Positions 18,499-24,450 of a DNA stretch of 24,450 nt are shown here, in pieces. The DNA is from Eubacterium sp. CAG:248. Lineage in GTDB: Bacteria > Bacillota > Clostridia > Lachnospirales > Lachnospiraceae. Within the stretch, counting starts at the first letter, position 1; every line of letters starts with the position of its first letter. The DNA is taken from positions 1 through 24,450 of the forward strand of contig FR886133.1 of the NCBI GenBank assembly GCA_000436475.1, written 5' to 3'. The notes below the pieces were generated by a model. The model did no database searches and had not been told where the DNA came from. It was given only the letters and a program-made list of their open reading frames with translations. The translations under genes and the position numbers were made by a program.

Positions 18499-20598
18499 TT
18501 AAGAAATAAAAGGTTCATTTAACTCCTTTGTTCCATCAAGTACAAACCGTCCATCCTTTATAATAACTGTCTTTTTACCATCATATCCAACAGCTGTTAT
18601 ATCGCCTATCTCATCATATGGTATCGTAATATCTGTATGACAGTTAAAATATGCTTTCTCTGGCTCTGTCTTTCTAAGAAGTGAAACCTCATTATCTCTT
18701 GATATTATCTCTTTACCGTCAGGATTATACACTGCCACATCCTCAGACCTTGAATAACATGTGTCACCTATAGCAAAGTGAGGTCCCATCTTCTCAACTA
18801 TAAGTATAGGAAGAAGATATACTATGTCATATTTATTAGCCATAACATAAGCTGTTGTGTTAGTTCCTATAGCAAATTCACCGATAGGGAGAGTGTCGTG
18901 GTTATACAGTACGTTTTCTTTAAACAATGCTTTGCCCTTCACCCCATCCTCAAAGTTATCACAGCTATAATCCGTCACAAAACCATCCTTGAAATATACC
19001 GAAAGGTTATTAAACTTAATATCATTAAGGTAAACACTGCTTACATTAAGTACACCATCTGTTCCTTTAAGCACTGGTGATGTAAACACTTCTCCCAGCG
19101 GAATATTAACATCTGCAAGACAGTTTTCAAAAACAGTTTCCTTATCAGGATTATTAATCTTCATAACAGATACTCTGATATCTGTCTTGTTGTTGTCTTT
19201 TCCATGAACTTCAACATATTCTGCTGTATCAAGAACATCTATGATATTCTGCTGTATAGCTTTATATTTTTCATAATCAAGAGTATTTATCTTAACTATT
19301 TCATTGAATATTTCAGGGAACTTATCTCCTATCTGTGGTGATGGATAAGCTATTATAGTAAAGCTTCTTTCTTCTCCTTTGATATAACTGTTAACTATAC
19401 TTCCGGATTCATTATTATACTTAACAAGAAGCTTCTGTTGTTTATCATCAAGATGACAGCACTCAATCGTATCCTCCGGCTCGAAAGGTGTTTCACCAAA
19501 CACCTCCATAACAGCAGGTCCTCCGTGAACATCAGCAAGCTCACTATGCTTTTCATAAGCACTCTTAAGTGCCCCTAACTTTCTTTCAACAAAGTCGCCA
19601 TCAAGATATAGTGCATTATCGAATCTATGGTCAAAATCCATCTGTTTATTAGGACTTGCACCATAATATCCTATCTTTATATGCATTCTTTTATTGATGG
19701 TATTTACAGCAGCTCTGTATATTGTAGGCTTAAGCCCCATTTTTTCAAACTGTTCTATCTCTGCTTTTACAAGTCTTTCAAAGCCAAGACAGTATCTTAT
19801 ATTAACTGTTTTCTTTTTATCAAGTGGCTTATTTCCTAATACGAAGCCAATGCGGTATCCTTCTGTAAATGTCCTTGCCATATCGTTTATAGCTTCTTCG
19901 CTTAATGTATTAAGATGCTTTGCCATCTTTATCTCATTTTCTGTCACGTATTCGCCATACTTATAAAGATATCTTACATCGCTTAAGTCACTTTCCATAA
20001 TAATTCTAGTTGCAAAATCAAGCGATGGATCTAGAAGCTCCCTTATCCTGTACTCAATAAAATCATCACTATAATCGCTTACATACCAGTAAACAGCTTC
20101 TCCTAACTGGCGATACTGCTCATCTGTTACTATATCCATTCCTATTTCTTTTCTTACGGACTCTTCTGCCTGTGCATCAACAAATATGCAGTATATTTCT
20201 ATGAACAGCTCCATAACTGCCACAGCATCCGCAAGCCTCTTCTCATACATATAAACGATAAGTCCACGAAGCTCCATATATACCATTGCCATAAGCTTTC
20301 CTGTGTCCTCACCAAATGCCTTTGCACACACGCGTGGATTTGCATAGCTTTTATCATATGCCTCACCGGCTACATCTGCATAAAGACTATTATTATATTC
20401 ATCAAGCTCCTCTAATGACATATCATCAAAAGCTTTGTTTTCCACATCTGTTTTTAACCTGTCCATAAGAATGATAAATGCAGATACTTTATTAAAGTAA
20501 CCAGCATGGCTTTTATTCTTTATTTCACAATCATTATTAATCTGGGTTATTCTTTCAATTGCAAGCGCATAACGCTCTGCTACATTATCATCAAACAT
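18499..20598 (-). CDS. M29-type aminopeptidase with long N-terminal extension
   Basis: Seen: 699 aa from the ATG at 20598, chosen because GGAG lies 7 nt upstream; two earlier in-frame ATGs (20649, 20610) lack a site. The C-terminal part carries every M29 metal and catalytic residue I can place: Glu503 (PLGEVFTSP), Glu574 (PIGEFAIGTN), His607 (GPHFAIGDTCYS, with Tyr615), and His654 and Asp656 (CHTDI). Known: M29 enzymes are cytosolic, metal-dependent aminopeptidases of about 400 aa. Here about 250 extra residues precede the catalytic part; they are helix-rich and acidic and I recognise no domain in them. No signal peptide. It follows the small membrane-protein gene by 89 nt on the same strand. 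Likely role: peptide turnover. Confidence 0.85.
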   Translation of the reverse strand: MFDDNVAERYALAIERITQINNDCEIKNKSHAGYFNKVSAFIILMDRLKTDVENKAFDDMSLEELDEYNNSLYADVAGEAYDKSYANPRVCAKAFGEDTGKLMAMVYMELRGLIVYMYEKRLADAVAVMELFIEIYCIFVDAQAEESVRKEIGMDIVTDEQYRQLGEAVYWYVSDYSDDFIEYRIRELLDPSLDFATRIIMESDLSDVRYLYKYGEYVTENEIKMAKHLNTLSEEAINDMARTFTEGYRIGFVLGNKPLDKKKTVNIRYCLGFERLVKAEIEQFEKMGLKPTIYRAAVNTINKRMHIKIGYYGASPNKQMDFDHRFDNALYLDGDFVERKLGALKSAYEKHSELADVHGGPAVMEVFGETPFEPEDTIECCHLDDKQQKLLVKYNNESGSIVNSYIKGEERSFTIIAYPSPQIGDKFPEIFNEIVKINTLDYEKYKAIQQNIIDVLDTAEYVEVHGKDNNKTDIRVSVMKINNPDKETVFENCLADVNIPLGEVFTSPVLKGTDGVLNVSSVYLNDIKFNNLSVYFKDGFVTDYSCDNFEDGVKGKALFKENVLYNHDTLPIGEFAIGTNTTAYVMANKYDIVYLLPILIVEKMGPHFAIGDTCYSRSEDVAVYNPDGKEIISRDNEVSLLRKTEPEKAYFNCHTDITIPYDEIGDITAVGYDGKKTVIIKDGRFVLDGTKELNEPFIS

Positions 20599-20687
20599 AT
20601 TTATCTCCATACTATTCTTTATTTTATTTACTTTTTTATACTTTAACACTTACATCATATGCTGTTGTGGGGCAAAAGGAATTTTGT

Positions 20688-21002
20688 CTATAGTCCCATA
20701 AGAAATACTGCTACCATAAATACTGCAAGTATTCCGCATAACATTGAACCAACCTTTGATAATGTATAGAACTTATCATCCTCTTTGAAGCTTAAAAGTC
20801 CGATAAAAGTTCCTATAACCGATATAAGAAGGCTTAAAAGTCCAAGACTTCCTACTTTAAGTCCAGCATATCCTTCTGCCTTAAATGAAATATATACACC
20901 ATATATCAAAGATGCCAATGCCAGAAGTCCCATTATAGTAGATATTATTCCACCAAGTGACTGCCTTTTATCCGAGAATTTGTACTTGTTAAATAATTTC
21001 AT
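20688..21002 (-). CDS. Small membrane protein (DUF6142-like)
   Basis: Seen: 104 aa from ATG 21002, which has GGAG 6 nt upstream. The frame extends 22 codons further but without a ribosome site. After a basic start (MKLFNKYKFSDKRQS) there are three hydrophobic helices, at about 17-38, 47-71 and 81-103, with FKEDDKFY between the last two. Length, charge pattern and topology recall the uncharacterised DUF6142 family of Clostridia; this is from memory and not certain. Function unknown. It lies between the VanZ-like and aminopeptidase genes, all on one strand. Confidence 0.78.
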   Translation of the reverse strand: MKLFNKYKFSDKRQSLGGIISTIMGLLALASLIYGVYISFKAEGYAGLKVGSLGLLSLLISVIGTFIGLLSFKEDDKFYTLSKVGSMLCGILAVFMVAVFLMGL

Positions 21003-21084
21003 TCCAATCTCCAACCTTATATAATATATTTGATTTCTTTGCATATTGTTTCTAAAATAACTGCACAATACAATGAAGGATATT

Positions 21085-21534
21085 TTACTTTTTTCTTAAC
21101 TTTGTGTATATATACCACAATATATATCCAATAACTCCGCCAAGAGCATTAAGTATTATATCATCCACATCACAGCTTCCAACCTTCGTTATAAGCTGAA
21201 CAAGCTCTATTGTCAATGACAAACTGAATGTATATAAAAACGTCGATATGAATCCAAGCTTTGATTCCGATGTATATGGCAGATATATTCCAAATGGTAT
21301 AAATGCGATAATATTTCCAAATATATTAAGTCTGGCCGCTCTTCCTAAGGCATCATTATCCCATATATACTTCATAAAACGCTTGATTTCCTTTAAAGGT
21401 GTAAGGTTATACACATAACCATCCTGTGGTGTTCTTCCCATAGCCTCTGCAAAAAACACAACATACACAAGAACACACATATATATAATAAACAAAAGCT
21501 TCATTACTGCTTTATGATTGAATTCTTTTTTCAT
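21085..21534 (-). CDS. VanZ-family membrane protein
   Basis: Seen: 149 aa with four hydrophobic helices and the VanZ pattern: NIFGNIIAFIPFGIYLP, ELVQLITKVGSCDVDDIILNALGGVIGY. Known: VanZ proteins give low-level teicoplanin resistance in some contexts, but most chromosomal members have no proven job. No van genes are near, so resistance should not be assumed. The ribosome site is weak (GATGGA well upstream); the start is the first ATG and fits a basic N-terminus. The 263-nt upstream region is AT-rich and holds the long hairpin. Confidence 0.88.
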   Translation of the reverse strand: MKKEFNHKAVMKLLFIIYMCVLVYVVFFAEAMGRTPQDGYVYNLTPLKEIKRFMKYIWDNDALGRAARLNIFGNIIAFIPFGIYLPYTSESKLGFISTFLYTFSLSLTIELVQLITKVGSCDVDDIILNALGGVIGYILWYIYTKLRKK

Positions 21535-21704
21535 ACTTCTATTATGTCCATCTTTTTACTCTATTTATTTTGTTTACATAATTATTTTTATTCATATAAT
21601 TATTTTCATTTTGTTTATATAGTTTTTTATTTCATTTGCATAATTCTACTGCATATGTTTTATCTCTTATACCTTTATATGCATATACCTTAACAACGCA
21701 ATAT
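21535..21704 (-). other. AT-rich leader before the VanZ-like gene
   Basis: Very AT-rich, with imperfect copies of ATTTTGTTTAYATA and ATAATTATTTT at about 21567-21620. It probably holds the promoter, but too many AT-rich stretches fit to pick one. No gene seen. Confidence 0.35.
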
Positions 21705-21782
21705 GCCCGGTACAGCATATATCAACATCACAAAGAACTCACAAGCTTTTACATCTTTATGTATATATATGCCATACCAGGC
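21705..21782 (-). ncRNA. Candidate structured RNA: 18-bp stem with inner 8-bp stem
   Basis: In minus-strand RNA, 21782-21765 and 21722-21705 pair over 18 uninterrupted positions: 15 Watson-Crick and 3 G-U. The three G-U pairs would be mismatches on the plus strand. Inside, CAUAAAGA (21761-21754) pairs with UCUUUGUG (21736-21729) over 8 positions, with a 17-nt loop. It begins 15 nt after the stop of the microprotein gene and has no U-tract, so it is not a standard terminator. It could be a 3'-UTR element, a small RNA or a palindromic repeat. Confidence 0.5.
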
Positions 21783-21797
21783 AGTTAATCCTAATAT

Positions 21798-21950
21798 TTA
21801 AAAAAGTACATCTGACTTATGTGCAAGAAGTCTTGCACCATTAACAATCATCATAACACCTGCACCTATTCCAAATGCTATAGTCACAATACCAAACACA
21901 AGATTGGATACACCTACGGACTTCATCTTTTTATATAACTTTTCTTCCAT
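21798..21950 (-). CDS. 50-residue membrane microprotein
   Basis: Seen: ATG at 21950 with GGAG 6 nt upstream, 50 codons, TAA stop. A basic N-terminus (MEEKLYKKMKSVG) is followed by one hydrophobic, glycine-containing helix (about 14-40), a basic patch (ARLLAHK) and a polar tail SDVLF. The pattern is that of a single-pass small membrane protein; helix glycines spaced GIGAG suggest packing. It lies 68 nt after pyrE on the same strand with no clear terminator between, so it may be cotranscribed. Good codon content and ribosome site support a real gene; function unknown. Confidence 0.75.
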   Translation of the reverse strand: MEEKLYKKMKSVGVSNLVFGIVTIAFGIGAGVMMIVNGARLLAHKSDVLF

Positions 21951-22018
21951 ACTAATCTCCATTTCTTCATTTAATTAAGTTTATTATAAGACGACTGTAT
22001 TAAACTATTTTACGGCTA

Positions 22019-22702
22019 TTAGCTTCGCACACCATACTGCTCATAATAAGCGTCTATTGCAGCCTTTAATGTATCATCTATAACAACCTTGCCTTCGCAT
22101 TCCTTATTATAAAGGTGTTCAACAACATCCTCCATTGTAACAATAGCACTTGTTGGGAACCCATATCTTTCCTTTATCTCATCAAGTGCGCTCATCTTTC
22201 CACCAAGACCTACTTCCATACGGTTAAGAGATACCATAAGACCCACGATAGTAACATCTGCTGCTCCTCTTACCTTAGGAACTGTTTCTTCCATAGACTT
22301 ACCAGATGTAGTTACATCCTCTATCATAATAACTCTGTCGCCATCCTTTAACTTGCTTCCAAGGAATCCGCCCTTATCTGCACCATGATCTTTTTCTTCC
22401 TTGCGGTCTGAACAATAACGCACTTCTTTACCATAGAGCTTAGCATAAGCAACAGCAGTAACTACGCTGATTGGAATCCCCTTGTATGCTGGTCCAAAAA
22501 GCACATCGAAATCATCTCCATATGTTTCGTGAATAGCCTTTGCATAATATTCACCAAGACGCATAAGCTGTGTACCTGTTACATATGCACCTGCATTCAT
22601 AAAAAATGGTGATTTTCTTCCACTCTTTAATGTAAAATCTCCAAACTTTAATACATCACTTTCTACCATGAAATCTATAAATTCCTGCTTGTATGCTTCC
22701 AT
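22019..22702 (-). CDS. pyrE: Orotate phosphoribosyltransferase
   Basis: PyrE makes OMP from orotate and PRPP in pyrimidine synthesis, as a cytosolic dimer. Seen: 227 aa. The PRPP loop VIMIEDVTTSGKS is at 124-136. The flexible catalytic loop KEEKDHGADKGG is at 101-112, with the conserved Lys and His. FTLKSGRKSPFFMNAG is at 23-38 and GPAYKGI at 70-76. AGGAGG sits 12 nt before the ATG, a little far. No other pyr gene is adjacent, so it stands apart from any main pyrimidine operon. A well-formed promoter and inverted repeats lie upstream. Complete. Confidence 0.96.
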   Translation of the reverse strand: MEAYKQEFIDFMVESDVLKFGDFTLKSGRKSPFFMNAGAYVTGTQLMRLGEYYAKAIHETYGDDFDVLFGPAYKGIPISVVTAVAYAKLYGKEVRYCSDRKEEKDHGADKGGFLGSKLKDGDRVIMIEDVTTSGKSMEETVPKVRGAADVTIVGLMVSLNRMEVGLGGKMSALDEIKERYGFPTSAIVTMEDVVEHLYNKECEGKVVIDDTLKAAIDAYYEQYGVRS

Positions 22703-22770
22703 TGTATCTTAAAACCTCCTGTTTATGTGGTCTTACACCATTTTGTTATTTCTTTAATAATATCATTTTA

Positions 22771-22799
22771 ATCTTACCATAAAACTTTATTGGTTTCAA
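22771..22799 (-). promoter_or_regulatory. Predicted sigma-A promoter of pyrE
   Basis: Minus-strand -35 TTGAAA (22799-22794), 17-nt spacer, -10 TAAGAT (22776-22771). The predicted start is near 22764, giving a leader of about 61 nt. The -35 box is inside the inverted repeat at 22790-22822, so a protein bound there could block the promoter. Confidence 0.6.
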
Positions 22800-22822
22800 T
22801 GTGTATTTGCATTGGAATCCAA
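22790..22822. promoter_or_regulatory. Inverted repeat over the pyrE -35 box
   Basis: TTGGtTTCAATG and CATTGGAAtCCAA are arms around an 8-nt centre, with one mismatch and one bulge. It covers the -35 hexamer, a usual place for a repressor operator. The binding protein is unknown. Confidence 0.45.
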
Positions 22823-22837
22823 AAGTGTAAAACTCTC

Positions 22838-22867
22838 CCATGTATTTGCTTAATTACAAACACATGG
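22838..22867 (-). repeat. 11-bp inverted repeat upstream of the pyrE promoter
   Basis: In the minus-strand sense, CCATGTGTTTG and CAAATACATGG pair over 11 positions (one G-U) with an 8-nt loop. The downstream GAGAGTTTTACACTTTT is only mildly T-rich. It could be a weak terminator for the ATPase gene or a second operator; it shares GCAAATACA with the neighbouring repeat. Confidence 0.5.
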
Positions 22868-23043
22868 ATTATTATTCAAAATATCTGGTATATCCTTCCA
22901 ATATCTGCTACACACTATACTACACGCTTTTACGCAAACCAAATAATAAGATTTTGGTGATATAACGTTCCTTTGCAAAATAAGAAACCATAAACATAAC
23001 AGCTATATATTATTGAAATTCCATAAACAAGCTGCAGCGTTTT

Positions 23044-24429
23044 CTACATCAGCACAACGTCAACTCTCTCCTCTGATAACTTTATAAGCTCATCAGAATA
23101 CCCATTTGCACTACATAACACATACCATACTTTGCGGTTATTTTTATTCCAGTCAATATCCACCGCTTTATTTTCTAACGCTTTTAGAACATTAACCCCC
23201 ATCTTATCTTTCCAGTACTTACACTCACCAACTATCATGTTTTTTCCTTCCGGGTCAAGTGCACATATATCTATCTCTGTTTTAGAATTCCAGTATCTTC
23301 CAACCTTAGAAAAATAAAAAGGCCATACTTTATCAGCATTTAACTGCCACATTTTTTCCATGCACACATCCTCATATACATATGAAACGTGATTATCTAT
23401 AAAGTTATTCTTTATCTTTTCTAAAACAATAGATGAATTGCCTGCTTCTATAAAACTTATATTTGGATACACGAATGCAAACCAGAATCTTATATAATTA
23501 TCCTTTATCTTATACAAGCCCTTTTTGCTTTTCTCTGGATTATCCTCAGTAACTGGAACTTCTCTTTCAAGAATATCAAGATCTATAAGTGTTCCAAGAT
23601 ACTTTGTTAAACTTGTCGCTTTTATTTCCAGAACCTTTGCAATATCTGAAAGCTTTGAATTACCCGCCGCAATAGCCCTGATTATAGAGAAGTAACTTCC
23701 AACCTCCATTACCTCCTGCCTTAACAGGAAATTCGGTTCATCGTACAGATATCCCGACTTGGATAATATGTTATTATATATTGCATTATATATGTCAGAC
23801 TCATCTGTAAATAGTTCTATATACTTAGGGACACCACCTGTGACCGCATATCTTTCTATAAGTTCATTATCAGACCTGTTACTAAAGAATTCTTTATAAT
23901 ACTTAAAAGGTATCTGCTTTAACTTAATCTGTGCGGTTCGTCTTCCATACAACGGACTATTATATGCCAGAACCTGTGACTCCATCATAGATATAAGTGA
24001 ACCACATATAATCACCATAACATTAGCATTTTTAAGAATTTCTTCCCATATTCTCTGGAATATCGATGGAAATGCGGCATTACTCCTGCCAATATACTGA
24101 AATTCATCTATAACGATTATAAGCTTTGATTGATATGTCTTACCAACAAGTACTTTAAATATCTCATCCCAGTTATCTACTTCTGCATTTTTTAACAGCG
24201 TATTACCAGTGAATTCAGCCACTTTTTCCTTAAACATTCTTCTGTTCTGTGACTCAGCCTCCTCTGTTGCAAGAAAAAATAAAGCGTTCTTATTTTTTAT
24301 AAATTCTGATATAAGTGTTGTCTTGCCAACTCTTCTACGACCATACAATACAACAAAGGAACTGCCTTTTCTTGCATATTCGTTATCCAAAGTCTGCATT
24401 TCTTCCTGTCTGTCTATAAATTCTGCCAT
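23044..24429 (-). CDS. AAA-type ATPase with C-terminal DUF234 nuclease-like domain
   Basis: Seen: 461 aa from ATG 24429, chosen because GGGGG lies 5 nt upstream and MAEFIDRQEEM matches the family start; an in-frame ATG at 24441 is possible, and the frame stays open to the window edge. Walker A GRRRVGKTT is at 30-38, Walker B LIIVIDEFQYI at 103-113 and sensor-like VIICGS at about 139-144. A winged-helix region lies at about 258-291. The C-terminal DUF234 part has TEIDICAL and GECKYW, the D...ExK layout of a PD-(D/E)xK fold. Known: a widespread family of archaeal-type ATPases, often orphan genes, with poorly defined function; some resemble toxin or defence modules. No partner gene is visible. 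No signal peptide. Confidence 0.88.
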   Translation of the reverse strand: MAEFIDRQEEMQTLDNEYARKGSSFVVLYGRRRVGKTTLISEFIKNKNALFFLATEEAESQNRRMFKEKVAEFTGNTLLKNAEVDNWDEIFKVLVGKTYQSKLIIVIDEFQYIGRSNAAFPSIFQRIWEEILKNANVMVIICGSLISMMESQVLAYNSPLYGRRTAQIKLKQIPFKYYKEFFSNRSDNELIERYAVTGGVPKYIELFTDESDIYNAIYNNILSKSGYLYDEPNFLLRQEVMEVGSYFSIIRAIAAGNSKLSDIAKVLEIKATSLTKYLGTLIDLDILEREVPVTEDNPEKSKKGLYKIKDNYIRFWFAFVYPNISFIEAGNSSIVLEKIKNNFIDNHVSYVYEDVCMEKMWQLNADKVWPFYFSKVGRYWNSKTEIDICALDPEGKNMIVGECKYWKDKMGVNVLKALENKAVDIDWNKNNRKVWYVLCSANGYSDELIKLSEERVDVVLM

Positions 24430-24450
24430 ATCTGCCCCCATTTCTACACG

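Larger units (their letters stand above)
22703..23043 (-). other. 341-nt non-coding region between the ATPase gene and pyrE
   Basis: Holds the pyrE ribosome site, its promoter (22771-22799) and two inverted repeats (22790-22822 and 22838-22867). The part nearer the ATPase gene (22868-23043) has no gene, only a 25-codon frame without a ribosome site. No known riboswitch or PyrR-binding motif recognised. Confidence 0.6.

Noticed and set aside
21085..21534. VanZ-like gene as a glycopeptide-resistance determinant
   Set aside because: No vanA/H/X/Y/S/R neighbours; chromosomal VanZ-family genes are common without resistance.
22868..23043. 25-codon minus-strand frame between the ATPase gene and pyrE
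   Set aside because: No ribosome site and too short to judge; may be a decayed gene end but nothing supports it.

Overview
The window reads as a stretch of low-GC Firmicutes chromosome, most likely Clostridia/Lachnospiraceae. This rests on strong AT bias, clear AGGAGG-type ribosome binding sites, AddAB (the Gram-positive RecBCD counterpart), and close resemblance of the PurE, PurM, PyrE and VanZ-like proteins to clostridial forms. The genus (something near Lachnospira/Eubacterium eligens) is only a guess. Fifteen protein genes are supported; all but one lie on the minus strand. I see no tRNA, rRNA, CRISPR array, transposase or phage gene.

Layout, left to right. 35-3898: two adjacent secreted or surface genes. 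One is a signal-peptide/cohesin/cadherin-like/TM protein with a very acidic cytoplasmic tail. The other is a secreted SH3-glucosaminidase ending in a dockerin. 3937-5529: prfC (release factor 3), with a promoter and 5'-UTR hairpin upstream; the two surface genes follow it closely. 5686-12741: addA and addB, 3 nt apart. 12836-13294: the only plus-strand gene, a small membrane-anchored FMN_bind-like protein, which meets hisS tail to tail at a bidirectional terminator (13300-13350). 13360-18275: a purine cluster transcribed purE-purM-purN-purD, followed by a histidyl-tRNA synthetase. 18499-21534: an M29-type aminopeptidase with a long N-terminal extension, a small DUF6142-like membrane protein and a VanZ-family protein. 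21535-21797: AT-rich intergenic DNA holding a long hairpin (18-bp stem with three G-U pairs that exist only in minus-strand RNA). 21798-21950: a 50-residue membrane microprotein just downstream of pyrE (22019-22702). 22703-23043: non-coding DNA with the pyrE promoter and two inverted repeats. 23044-24429: a standalone AAA ATPase with a C-terminal nuclease-like (DUF234) domain.

How they fit together. PurD, PurN, PurM and PurE catalyse four steps of IMP synthesis, and PyrE makes OMP, so the right half is a nucleotide-biosynthesis neighbourhood; purF, purL, purC, purB and purH must lie elsewhere. AddAB is a complete recombinational-repair pair. The cohesin and dockerin genes at the left edge suggest that a cell-wall hydrolase is docked onto a membrane scaffold, a use of this interaction outside cellulosomes. 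No obviously new multi-gene system is visible. The best leads are the cohesin/dockerin pair with its acidic tail, the hairpin RNA candidate with its neighbouring microprotein, and the inverted repeats around the pyrE promoter.
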